Source: Mycobacteriales bacterium
GTDB lineage: Bacteria; Actinomycetota; Actinomycetes; BP-191
Reading direction: 5' to 3'
Length of the DNA stretch: 63,128 nt
Assembly: GCA_035714365.1 (NCBI GenBank)
Contig: DASTMB010000073.1
Coordinates: 1 to 63,128 of the forward strand
Part shown: positions 1 through 6,320 of the stretch, one piece after another
Layout: each line of letters opens with the position of its first letter
Position numbering within the stretch: position 1 is the stretch's first letter
The notes under the pieces: model-generated
The model's database searches: none
Seen by the model: only the letters and a program-made list of their open reading frames with translations
Told to the model about the DNA's origin: nothing
Made by a program: the position numbers and the translations under genes

Positions 1-384
1 ATCCGGCCGGCGGCGGCGGCCCGGCCCGCGCCGGCCCGGCCGGGGGAGGACAGGCAGCCGGGCCTCGCGAGCCCGCCCTCGCCGGCGCGGCGCGGCGTCG
101 CGCCCGCCCTGCCGCGCCGGCCCCTCGTCGTGATCGGGCCGCTGCCGGACCCGCCGCGAGCGCCGGGCGAGCGGTGCTTCCGGCGCCGCGTGTGCGTCCA
201 CCCGCCGGACGTGCACCACGGGCCGGGCGACTCGCTCTACCTCAAGCCGCTGGGTGACTACAGCGCCACCCCGGAGGAGGAGGTCGTGCCGGTGTGCGAC
301 GCGGTCACCGACAACGCCGTCGTCGGCTGCGAGCGCGACGAGCCGGACCACTACGTGGTCGATCCCAGCAGGGGGATGCCGTGA
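1..384 (+). CDS. Hypothetical protein, C-terminal part (5' end outside window)
   Basis: The frame is open from the first base to a TGA at 382-384, so the start lies upstream of the window or is a GTG/ATG near 118-130. The early part is Ala/Pro/Arg-rich. The last 75 residues look more like a folded domain, with four cysteines (contexts ERCF, VCVH, PVCDA, VGCER) and several acidic residues. The stop overlaps the GTG of the next gene in a GTGA arrangement, which supports translation as part of an operon. I do not recognise a family. Confidence 0.45.
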   Translation: MRPAAAARPAPARPGEDRQPGLASPPSPARRGVAPALPRRPLVVIGPLPDPPRAPGERCFRRRVCVHPPDVHHGPGDSLYLKPLGDYSATPEEEVVPVCDAVTDNAVVGCERDEPDHYVVDPSRGMP

Positions 385-842
385 GCCCGGTACGGCGGGC
401 ACTGGCCGCCGTACCGCTGGTGCTGCTCGCCCCGGCGCCCGCGCGGGCGGGGGTGCCGGTGCTCGCATTCGGGCACCTGGCGATCCGGCACGACGCGACG
501 GCGTTCCAGGTCTGCGCGGACGGCCGCGTCGACGACGGCGGCACGGTCGCAGGCAAGTGGGTGCTGTGGATCTACGGCGGGCGCATCGCGCACGACCCCG
601 CAGGGCTGGCGGCGCGGCCGCTGTCGGCGACCGACACGTACAGCACCGCCGAGGACGGCGCGGCGTTCCCGCTCCAGTGCGAGTGGGTCGCGCCCAACGG
701 CGTCCCGGAGGGGACGTTCTCGGCGCAGCTCACGTTCGCGGGGGCGGGGACGGACGTGACGGGCGTGTGGGGCGGCGTCGGGACGTGGAGCGCGGCGACC
801 GGCCTGACCGAGCAGCACTACGCGACGAACCGGGCCGCGTAG
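381..842 (+). CDS. Small secreted hypothetical protein
   Basis: 153 residues from a GTG that overlaps the preceding stop by 4 nt. The N-terminus is a typical Sec signal: SPVRR, a hydrophobic AALAAVPLVLLAP-like core, then an APARA cleavage region near residue 23. The mature part is about 130 residues, with two cysteines (FQVCADG, LQCEWV) that could form a disulfide and a beta-rich pattern ending in TGLTEQHYATNRAA. It probably acts outside the cell with the upstream Cys-containing protein. No family recognised. The GTG at 381 is preferred over an upstream ATG in the same frame because it places the signal peptide at the N-terminus. Confidence 0.6.
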   Translation: MSPVRRALAAVPLVLLAPAPARAGVPVLAFGHLAIRHDATAFQVCADGRVDDGGTVAGKWVLWIYGGRIAHDPAGLAARPLSATDTYSTAEDGAAFPLQCEWVAPNGVPEGTFSAQLTFAGAGTDVTGVWGGVGTWSAATGLTEQHYATNRAA

Positions 843-921
843 CGGGGGCGCGGGCCGCGGGCCGGCCGATGAGGGGCGGCCGGTCCGCGGCCCGTGGGGG
901 GCGCGGCGCTACGCTCGCCGC

Positions 922-1365
922 GTGATCGAGGACACCGACGGCGTGATCCTGCGGCTGCTCGCGCGCGACGGGCGGATGTCGTTCACGGACCTCGCCAAGG
1001 AGACGGGGCTGTCCGTGTCGGCGGTGCACTCGCGGGTGCGGCGGCTCGAGCAGCGCGGCGTGATCCGCGGCTACCGCGCCGACATCGACCCGGAGGCGCT
1101 GGACCTGGCGCTCACGGCGTTCGTGTCGGTGAAGCCGATCGACCCGGCCGCGCCGGACGACGCGCCGGACAAGCTCGCGGGCATCGACGCGATCGAGGCG
1201 TGCCACAGCGTGGCCGGTGACGAGAGCTACATCCTCAAGGTGCGGGTGCCGTCGCCGACGGCGCTGGAGCAGGTGCTCCAGGACATCCGCGCCGCGGCCA
1301 ACGTCAGCACCCGGACGACCGTCGTCCTCTCGACGCCGTACGAGGGCCGGGCGCCGTCCTTCTGA
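922..1365 (+). CDS. Lrp/AsnC family transcriptional regulator
   Basis: 147 residues from a GTG. Residues about 5-60 form the winged HTH of the Lrp/AsnC family (LLARDGRMSFTDLAKETGL, then SVSAVHSRVRRLEQRGVI). Residues about 65-140 form the RAM ligand-binding domain (AFVSVKP...VAGDESYILKV, then STRTTVVL). These proteins sense amino acids and control their metabolism. The lysine-degradation genes start 6 kb downstream, so a lysine response is conceivable but not shown. It ends 54 nt before the first short peptide gene, so it could also be co-transcribed with, or regulate, the peptide genes. Confidence 0.88.
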   Translation: MIEDTDGVILRLLARDGRMSFTDLAKETGLSVSAVHSRVRRLEQRGVIRGYRADIDPEALDLALTAFVSVKPIDPAAPDDAPDKLAGIDAIEACHSVAGDESYILKVRVPSPTALEQVLQDIRAAANVSTRTTVVLSTPYEGRAPSF

Positions 1366-1419
1366 TCGGGACGAAGCGGGCTATCCTCGGGGACCCCGTC
1401 CCCTCCAGGAGGCGCTTCG

Positions 1420-1599
1420 ATGAAGCAGCGTCGCACCCTGTCCCTCCGCCGCGAGGCACTCACCGAGCTCGGTCCCGAGACGCTCGGCGTCGTCGTCGGC
1501 GCCGCGGCCGCCACGGCCGTCAAGGAGTGCCTGGCCAACACCGGCCCGGTCGTGTGCTTCACGGACCGGTACCGCACCACCTGTCTCAACTGCGAGTAG
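1420..1599 (+). CDS. Leader-bearing Cys-containing peptide 1 (divergent member)
   Basis: 59 residues. It carries the leader shared by the array: a basic start, RTLSLRREALTEL, a short acidic segment and a VVVGAA junction. The core differs from the others: it has no TCP motif and instead places cysteines late (KECLAN, VVCFTD, TTCLNCE). An AGGAGG ribosome site lies just upstream of the ATG and a TATCCT −10-like box lies at 1382-1387, so this is probably the first gene of its own transcript with peptide 2. Cleavage after VVVGA would leave a core of about 30 residues with four cysteines. A RiPP precursor role is inferred from the leader. Confidence 0.75.
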   Translation: MKQRRTLSLRREALTELGPETLGVVVGAAAATAVKECLANTGPVVCFTDRYRTTCLNCE

Positions 1600-1629
1600 C
1601 CCCACCCCACCCCGCAAAAGGAGCCCCAG

Positions 1630-1797
1630 ATGAAGCGCACCCTCACCCTCAAGCGCGAGCCGCTCGCCGAGCTCGTGAGCACCGAGCTCACCAGCGTCGT
1701 CGGCGCCGGCCAGCTCTCCGGCCTCACCTGCCCCGTGTACGACTGCGTGAGCGAGCACCAGACCTGCGACATCACGTACCAGCCGCGCTGCTTCTAG
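1630..1797 (+). CDS. Leader-bearing TCP-motif peptide 2
   Basis: 55 residues, preceded by AAGGAG 9 nt before the ATG. The leader is MKRTLTLKREPLAEL followed by VSTELTSVVGAG. The core opens with GLTCPVYDC and has two further cysteines (QTCDI, PRCF), a ring-forming pattern seen through the array. It lies 30 nt after peptide 1, in the same direction, and is followed at once by a strong hairpin shared with the convergent hydroxylase gene. Function unknown; a modified secreted peptide is the most natural reading. Confidence 0.8.
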   Translation: MKRTLTLKREPLAELVSTELTSVVGAGQLSGLTCPVYDCVSEHQTCDITYQPRCF

Positions 1798-1808
1798 CCC
1801 GCACCACC

Positions 1809-1843
1809 GGCGCCCCGTCCTCCCGCGCGGAGGGCGGGGCGCC
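1809..1843. terminator. Bidirectional hairpin between peptide 2 and the hydroxylase gene
   Basis: A GC-rich inverted repeat with arms GGCGCCCCG and CGGGGCGCC and further CCTCC/GGAGG pairing inside. It sits in the 52-nt gap between two convergent genes (stops at 1797 and 1850), so it can end transcription from both sides. There is no U-tract, as is usual in high-GC actinobacteria. Confidence 0.6.
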
Positions 1844-1849
1844 GTCGCG

Positions 1850-2449
1850 TCAGGAGACCGGGACGTCGTCGCGGCGGCGGTACGTGCCGAGCACGAGGTC
1901 CGGCAGGGGAGTGGTGACGCCGAACCAGTACCGCTCGTTGCGGTAGTGGTGCAGCCGGTGCGCGCGCCACGCCGCGCGGTAGAGCCGGGTGCGCGGCCGG
2001 TGGTCGGTGTGGATCAGGTAGTGGACCCACTCGTACGCCGCCAGCCCGGCCACCGCGACGACGAGGAACGTCGCGCAGGCCGGCGCCGCCACCGACGCCG
2101 CCGCGAGCGGGCCACCCGCGAGGAGCAGCCCGGCGGCGAGGCCGCGCGCGTCGAGCACGACGTGGTCGGGGTCGCGCGGGTCGGCGTGGTGCGACCGGTG
2201 CGTCCGGCCCGGGTCGACGGTCCGGCCGAGCACGCGGAACGGCTTCGCGTGCAGCACCGCGACGTGCACGACCCACTCCACGAACGGCTGCGCCAGCAGC
2301 AGCGCGCCCGCCGTCACGGCGTCCGCGACGCCCCACCGGCCCAGCGCCAGCCGCCACGCGAGCGCCGCCGCGAGCGCGACCCCGAGCAGCCGCGCGGACG
2401 GCCGGCGGGCGAAGCCGCGGGCAATCTCCGGAAGTGCCGGTACGGCCAT
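1850..2449 (-). CDS. Fatty acid hydroxylase / sterol desaturase family membrane protein
   Basis: 199 residues with a Met start (AVPALPEIARGF). The family uses a di-iron centre held by histidine clusters on the cytosolic face. Here these are HVAVLHAKPF, then HRSHHADP, and at the C-terminus HYLIHTDHRP and HRLHHYRNERYWFGV. Three to four hydrophobic segments lie between them (LLGVALAAALAW, ADAVTAGALLLAQPF, FLVVAVAGLAAYEW). Known relatives hydroxylate or desaturate lipids, including carotenoids. It sits inside the peptide region and converges on peptide 2; a part in peptide or lipopeptide modification is possible but unsupported. The long in-frame extension upstream of this Met is antisense to the protease gene and was not used. 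Confidence 0.85.
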   Translation of the reverse strand: MAVPALPEIARGFARRPSARLLGVALAAALAWRLALGRWGVADAVTAGALLLAQPFVEWVVHVAVLHAKPFRVLGRTVDPGRTHRSHHADPRDPDHVVLDARGLAAGLLLAGGPLAAASVAAPACATFLVVAVAGLAAYEWVHYLIHTDHRPRTRLYRAAWRAHRLHHYRNERYWFGVTTPLPDLVLGTYRRRDDVPVS

Positions 2450-2572
2450 GGCTTCCAGGCTACGTTGCCTACCGGAGGTGACGAGAGAGTCACCGGACGA
2501 ACAGGGCGGATCGGGCGGCACCGGGCGCATGCTCGGGACATCCCTCCTCCCCGCACGAACGAAGGGGTCCCA

Positions 2573-4117
2573 TTGAGCACGAGGTCCCGCTTCGGCGTCG
2601 CGCTCGTCGCGGTCGCCGCCACGCTCTCCGGCGCCGCCACGGCCAGCGCCCGCCCCGCCCCGCAGAACGCCACCCCCGCCGCCGACGCCCGCGCCGCGGC
2701 GGTCGCCCGCGCGCTCGGCCACCTCCGCGCCAACCCGGCGCTCGCCCACGCCGACGCCGACCACGCGTTCGGCGTCCGCGACGTCGTCCTCGACGCCGGC
2801 GGCGGCGAGCACGTCCGCCTCGACCGCACCTACCGCGGCCTCCCGGTCCTCGGCGGCGACCTCGTCGTCCACGGCCGCCGCGACGGCGCGTTCACCGGCG
2901 TCACCAACGCGCTCGGCGCGGCGTTCCGCCTCTCCACGACGCCGCGCGTGGCCCGCCCCGCGCACGCCACCCGCCTCGTCGTCGACGCGTACGGCGCCCG
3001 CCCCGAGCTGGCCTGGGAGGTCGTCACCTCCGGCACCACGAGGTCCGGCGACCCGACCGAGCCGCACGTCCTCGTCTCCGCCGTCACCAACAAGGTGCTC
3101 GACGCGTGGGACGGCATCGAGACCGTCGACGGCTCCGGCCAGTCGCTCTACCTCGGCGCCGTGACGGTGCAGACCAACGCGACCGCCACCGGCTACGAGA
3201 TGCGCGACCTGACCCGCGGCGGCGGGTACACCACCGACCTCAAGGGCGCGACTAGCGGCATCGGCACGATCTTCACCGGCGCCGACAACGCCTGGGGCAC
3301 CGGCACGCACAGCCTCTCCGGCGCAGACCGCGAGTCCGCCGCCGTCGACGCGCACGTCGGCGTCGCGACGACGTGGGACTACTACAAGAACGAGCACGCC
3401 CGCCTCGGCATCGCCAACGACGGCAAGGGCACGTACTCCCGCGTCCACTACGGCACCAACTACGACAACGCGTTCTGGAACGACTCCTGCTTCTGCATGA
3501 CGTTCGGCGACGGCGACGGCCGCACCGACTGGCCGCTGGTGTCGCTCGACATCGCCGGCCACGAGATGAGCCACGGCGTCACGTCGCGCACGGCCGCGCT
3601 GAAGTACAGCTCGGAGTCCGGCGGCCTCAACGAGGCGACCAGCGACATCTTCGGCACGATGGTCGAGTTCTACGCCGCCAACGGCGCCGACCCCGGCGAC
3701 TACGACATCGGCGAGGAGATCAACCGGCCGTACACGGGCCACGGGTTCCGGTTCATGTACCACCCGCACCTCGACGGCGCGTCCCCGGACTGCTGGTCGA
3801 AGAGCATCGGCCGGCTCAACGTCCACTACTCGTCCGGCGTCGCCAACCGGTTCTTCTTCCTGCTCGCCGAGGGCACGAACAGCCCGCTCGGCGACGGCCT
3901 GAAGGGCTGCAACGGCGCCGCGGACGTGACCGGCCTCGGCCGCTCGGCCGCGGGCCGGATCTGGTACCGCGCGCTCACCGTCTACATGACGTCGCGGACC
4001 GACTACGTCGGCGCCCGCGCGGCCACCATCCGGGCCGCCGCGGACCTCGGCTACAGCACCGCCACCGTCAAGGGGGCGTGGAACTCCGTCGGGGTCCCGG
4101 TGTCGTCCGCCGGCTGA
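2573..4117 (+). CDS. Secreted thermolysin-like (M4) zinc metalloprotease
   Basis: 514 residues from a TTG with GAAGGGG upstream. An N-terminal signal (SRFGVALVAVAATLSGAATASA) is followed by a propeptide region (about 35-190; RTYRGLPVLGGDLVVH is FTP-like). The catalytic domain has the zinc motif HEMSH at residues 330-334, the second ligand in GGLNEATSDIFG, and the active-site His region VHYSSGVANRFF. All key residues are present, so it should be active and exported. It lies between peptide 2 and the main peptide array but ends in its own terminator. Trimming of exported peptides is an attractive but untested role; scavenging protein is the default. Confidence 0.93.
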   Translation: MSTRSRFGVALVAVAATLSGAATASARPAPQNATPAADARAAAVARALGHLRANPALAHADADHAFGVRDVVLDAGGGEHVRLDRTYRGLPVLGGDLVVHGRRDGAFTGVTNALGAAFRLSTTPRVARPAHATRLVVDAYGARPELAWEVVTSGTTRSGDPTEPHVLVSAVTNKVLDAWDGIETVDGSGQSLYLGAVTVQTNATATGYEMRDLTRGGGYTTDLKGATSGIGTIFTGADNAWGTGTHSLSGADRESAAVDAHVGVATTWDYYKNEHARLGIANDGKGTYSRVHYGTNYDNAFWNDSCFCMTFGDGDGRTDWPLVSLDIAGHEMSHGVTSRTAALKYSSESGGLNEATSDIFGTMVEFYAANGADPGDYDIGEEINRPYTGHGFRFMYHPHLDGASPDCWSKSIGRLNVHYSSGVANRFFFLLAEGTNSPLGDGLKGCNGAADVTGLGRSAAGRIWYRALTVYMTSRTDYVGARAATIRAAADLGYSTATVKGAWNSVGVPVSSAG

Positions 4118-4126
4118 CTCGCACAC

Positions 4127-4168
4127 CGCCACCGGGCCGCCTCCTTCGGGGGCGGCCCGGTGGCGTTT
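4127..4168 (+). terminator. Strong intrinsic terminator after the M4 protease
   Basis: A perfect 15-bp stem (arms 4127-4141 and 4151-4165) with a TCCTTCGGG loop, followed by TTT. It starts 10 nt after the protease stop and separates the protease transcript from the peptide array, which therefore needs its own promoter. A TATCGT box near 4219 is a candidate −10. Confidence 0.8.
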
Positions 4169-4265
4169 CCGCGCCAACTGTCACCGTGGCGGGGGCAGGG
4201 ATCGGGACGTTTCCGGCGTATCGTCCGGTCAACGCCATCCCCCCGCCCCAGGAAGGAGAGGCCTC

Positions 4266-4448
4266 GTGAAGCGTTCCCTGTCGCTCAAGCGGGAGACCCT
4301 CGCCGAGCTCACGGTCGAGCAGCTCACCCACGTCGCAGGCGCGGCCGCGCCCGCCACGGGCAGGGGCACGACCTGCCCGCTGCAGAACTGCCTCACGCTC
4401 GAGACGTGCGCGACGCAGACCTGCTGTACCGCCTCGGCGAGCTGCTGA
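4266..4448 (+). CDS. Leader-bearing TCP-motif peptide 3 (first of the tandem array)
   Basis: 60 residues from a GTG with GGAAGGAGAG 5-6 nt upstream, the best ribosome site in the array. The leader reads MKRSLSLKRETLAEL, then TVEQLTHVAGAAAPATG. The core has TTCPLQNC, then ETCATQTCC and the C-terminal CCTASASC block found in the next three copies. There are six cysteines and many Ser/Thr, compatible with thioether or disulfide rings. The TGA overlaps the next ATG by one base (TGATG). Confidence 0.85.
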   Translation: MKRSLSLKRETLAELTVEQLTHVAGAAAPATGRGTTCPLQNCLTLETCATQTCCTASASC

Positions 4449-4639
4449 TGAAGCGCTCCCTCTCGCTCAAGCGCGAGACCCTCGCCGAGCTCAGCACCGA
4501 CGACCTGCTCCGCGTCGCCGGCGGCGCCGCCACCGGCAACGGCCTCACCTGCCCGGTCGGCGCGAGCTGTGTCAACGAGCTGACGCTGAGCTGCCCCGAG
4601 CGCACCTGCAACTGCTGCACCGCCTCGGCGAGCTGCTGA
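4448..4639 (+). CDS. Leader-bearing TCP-motif peptide 4
   Basis: 63 residues, starting on the ATG of a TGATG junction with peptide 3; no strong ribosome site of its own, so reinitiation after peptide 3 is likely. The leader ends in LLRVAGGA, a clean double-glycine-type junction. The core is GLTCPVGASC with a 4-residue rather than 3-residue spacer, then LSCPERTCNCCTASASC, making a second CP element inside the same core. Seven cysteines. Ends on another TGATG. Confidence 0.85.
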   Translation: MKRSLSLKRETLAELSTDDLLRVAGGAATGNGLTCPVGASCVNELTLSCPERTCNCCTASASC

Positions 4640-4830
4640 TGAAGCGATCCCTGACTCTGAAGCGCGAGACGCTCGCCGAGCTCGCGACCAGCGACCTGAT
4701 CCGGATCGCCGGCGCCGGCGGGCGCATCACGGTCGACGGCATCACCTGCCCCGGCCTCCTCGGCTGCGTCGACGCCACGCGGAGCTGCGCGCAGACGTGC
4801 GACTGCTGCACGGCGACGGCGAGCTGCTGA
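4639..4830 (+). CDS. Leader-bearing TCP-motif peptide 5
   Basis: 63 residues, translationally coupled on both sides by TGATG. The leader is MKRSLTLKRETLAEL, then ATSDLIRIAGAGG. The core begins RITVDGITCPGLLGC and ends TCDCCTATASC, a two-residue variant of the CCTASASC tail. It introduces the ITVxG element that precedes the TCP motif in eight copies. Confidence 0.85.
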   Translation: MKRSLTLKRETLAELATSDLIRIAGAGGRITVDGITCPGLLGCVDATRSCAQTCDCCTATASC

Positions 4831-5009
4831 TGAAGCGATCCCTGTCCCTCAAGCGCGAGGCGCTCACCGAGCTCACCGCCGGCGAGCTCACCAGCGTCGC
4901 CGGCGGCGCGATCACCGTCCAGGGCGCGTCCTGCCCGGTGCTCCGCTGCGCCTCGATCGAGTGCTACGGCTACACGTACACCTGCTGCACCGCGTCGGCG
5001 AGCTGCTGA
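4830..5009 (+). CDS. Leader-bearing TCP-motif peptide 6
   Basis: 59 residues, coupled by TGATG at both ends. The leader ends ELTSVAGGA; the core reads AITVQGASCPVLRC, with Ser in place of the usual Thr before CP, then IECYGYTYTCCTASASC, unusually Tyr-rich. The last 14 nt before the next ATG (GCGAGCTGCTGATG) are identical in peptides 3, 4 and 6 and nearly so in 5, which points to recent tandem duplication. Confidence 0.85.
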   Translation: MKRSLSLKREALTELTAGELTSVAGGAITVQGASCPVLRCASIECYGYTYTCCTASASC

Positions 5010-5203
5010 TGCGGCGTTCGCTGATCCTCCGGCGGGAGGCGCTCACCGCGCTGACGACCGACGAGCTGGTGTCGGTCGCGGCCGGCCAGATGGCCATCAC
5101 CCGCGAGGGCCTCACCTGCCCGATCGGGCGCTGCGCGACCGTCCCGCAGAGCGAGGACCTGTACCGGACCTGCACCTGCGGACCCGAGGCGGTGGGCCGG
5201 TGA
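5009..5203 (+). CDS. Leader-bearing TCP-motif peptide 7
   Basis: 64 residues. The leader is altered (MRRSLILRREALTAL; junction VAAGQ instead of GG). The core has AITREGLTCPIGRC and a single further pair, RTCTCGPEAVGR; the CCTASASC tail is lost. The stop TGA overlaps the GTG of peptide 8 (GTGA). Divergence in both leader and core suggests an older copy or relaxed selection. Confidence 0.8.
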   Translation: MRRSLILRREALTALTTDELVSVAAGQMAITREGLTCPIGRCATVPQSEDLYRTCTCGPEAVGR

Positions 5204-5400
5204 GGGGGCGTTCGCTGACGCTCAAGCGGGAGCGGCTCGCCGAGCTCACCCAGGACGAGCTGCTCTCGGTCAACGGCGGCAACCGGATCACGCTCGACGG
5301 CGTGACCTGCCCCGTCCTCACCTGCGTGTCGCCCGACCCGCAGAGCCTGGTGAAGGTCGACACCTGCCACTGCTGCACGGCCTCCGACAGCTGCGCCTAG
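5200..5400 (+). CDS. Leader-bearing TCP-motif peptide 8
   Basis: 66 residues, the longest copy, starting on a GTG overlapping the previous stop by 4 nt. The leader is MRGRSLTLKRERLAEL, then TQDELLSVNGGN with a true GG. The core is RITLDGVTCPVLTC and ends DTCHCCTASDSCA, close to the tail of peptides 3-6 but extended by one Ala. Six cysteines. It ends the tightly coupled part of the array. Confidence 0.83.
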   Translation: MRGRSLTLKRERLAELTQDELLSVNGGNRITLDGVTCPVLTCVSPDPQSLVKVDTCHCCTASDSCA

Positions 5401-5421
5401 ACCCCTCCGAGAGGACCCTCC

Positions 5422-5598
5422 GTGAAGCGCACGCTCACCCTCAAGCGCGAGACGCTCGTCGAGCTCACCGGCACCCAGCTCACGTCCGTCATCGGTGCCG
5501 CCGCCCGGATCACCGTCAACGGGATCACCTGCCCGTTGACGTACTGCCCCGAGATGACCGGCACCGAGACCTACCAGTGCACCCAGACCACCGGCTGA
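5422..5598 (+). CDS. Leader-bearing TCP-motif peptide 9
   Basis: 58 residues from a GTG, 21 nt after peptide 8, with GAGAGGA as its own ribosome site. The leader is MKRTLTLKRETLVEL, then TGTQLTSVIGAAA. The core is RITVNGITCPLTYC, then CPEMTG and a single late cysteine (YQCTQTTG); the Cys-rich tail is absent. From here on the copies carry MKRT rather than MKRS, so the array falls into two sequence subgroups. Confidence 0.8.
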   Translation: MKRTLTLKRETLVELTGTQLTSVIGAAARITVNGITCPLTYCPEMTGTETYQCTQTTG

Positions 5599-5603
5599 CC
5601 GCG

Positions 5604-5774
5604 GTGCGACGGACCCTCGTCCTGCGCCGCGAGGCGCTGGTGGAGCTCACCGGCGCCGAGCTGACCGCCGTGTCCGGCGGTCACGCGATCACCGTCGGCG
5701 GCACCACCTGCCCGGTCGCCCACTGCGACCTCAGCCTGTGGGCGAGCTGCCTCATCTCCTGTCCCACCGAGTAG
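5604..5774 (+). CDS. Leader-bearing TCP-motif peptide 10
   Basis: 56 residues from a GTG 5 nt after the previous stop, without an obvious ribosome site, so coupling is likely. The leader is MRRTLVLRREALVEL, then TGAELTAVSGGH. The core is AITVGGTTCPVAHC, then WASCLISCPTE; the CLISCPT ending recurs in peptide 11, showing these two are the closest pair. Confidence 0.8.
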   Translation: MRRTLVLRREALVELTGAELTAVSGGHAITVGGTTCPVAHCDLSLWASCLISCPTE

Positions 5775-5784
5775 GAGCACCCCT

Positions 5785-5940
5785 ATGAAGCGCACCCTCA
5801 CGCTCAAGCGGGAGACCCTCGCCGAGCTCACCGCCGACGAGCTCACCGGCGTCGGCGGCGGCCAGCAGGCGATCACGGTGCAGGGCTTCACCTGCCCGCT
5901 CGTCAGCTGCCTCATCTCCTGCCCGACCACGAACTTCTAA
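5785..5940 (+). CDS. Leader-bearing TCP-motif peptide 11
   Basis: 51 residues, the shortest array member, with GTAGGAG upstream of the ATG. The leader is MKRTLTLKRETLAEL, then TADELTGVGGGQ. The core is AITVQGFTCPLVSC followed directly by LISCPTTNF: two CP elements nine residues apart and only three cysteines. Compared with peptide 10 it lacks the linker between the two motifs. Confidence 0.82.
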   Translation: MKRTLTLKRETLAELTADELTGVGGGQQAITVQGFTCPLVSCLISCPTTNF

Positions 5941-5948
5941 GGACCGAC

Positions 5949-6122
5949 ATGAAGCGCACCCTGCACCTCAAGCGCGAGGCCCTCGCCGAGCTCACCGCGG
6001 ACGAGCTCGGCAGCGTGGCCGGCGGCTGGGCGCCCACGGCGCTCAACCAGTACAGCTGCGCCGTCTCCACCTGCGCCACCGGGCTCAGCCTCCAGGCGCG
6101 CTGCTCCTGGTCCTGCCCGTAA
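5949..6122 (+). CDS. Leader-bearing peptide 12 (SCAxxxC variant)
   Basis: 57 residues, 8 nt after peptide 11. The leader is MKRTLHLKREALAEL, then TADELGSVAGGW. The core departs from the rule: YSCAVSTC replaces TCPxxxC, so the otherwise constant proline is lost, and it ends ARCSWSCP. The ITVxG element is also missing. Four cysteines and two tryptophans make it a distinct core on a conserved leader. Confidence 0.8.
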   Translation: MKRTLHLKREALAELTADELGSVAGGWAPTALNQYSCAVSTCATGLSLQARCSWSCP

Positions 6123-6147
6123 CCCCCGCCCCGTCCCGGAGGACCCC

Positions 6148-6315
6148 GTGAAGCGCACCCTCATCCTCAAGCGCGAGCCGCTGGCCGAGCTCACCACCAT
6201 CGAGCTCGGGTCGGTCGTCGGTGCCGCCCAGCGGATCACCGTCGACGGCGCCACCTGCCCGGTGAACCGCTGCGTCCCGACGCTCCAGGAGTCCTGCCCG
6301 ACGGCGGCCTGCTAG
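6148..6315 (+). CDS. Leader-bearing TCP-motif peptide 13 (last of the tandem array)
   Basis: 55 residues from a GTG with CCGGAGGA upstream. The leader is MKRTLILKREPLAEL, then TTIELGSVVGAAQ. The core is RITVDGATCPVNRC, then ESCPTAAC, which again doubles the CP element. It converges on the lipoprotein gene, whose stop lies only 5 bp away, so the two transcripts must overlap or share a termination site. Confidence 0.82.
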   Translation: MKRTLILKREPLAELTTIELGSVVGAAQRITVDGATCPVNRCVPTLQESCPTAAC

Positions 6316-6320
6316 TACGG

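Noticed and set aside
1946-2560. N-terminal extension of the M4 protease frame over the hydroxylase gene
   Set aside because: Arg/Pro-rich shadow of the opposite strand; the TTG at 2573 has a ribosome site and puts the signal peptide at the N-terminus.
4266-6315. Peptide array as conotoxin-like or bacteriocin class II genes
   Set aside because: Class II bacteriocins lack the LxLKRExLxEL leader and TCP cores; the leader fits RiPP/lanthipeptide-type precursors better, although no modifying enzyme is seen.
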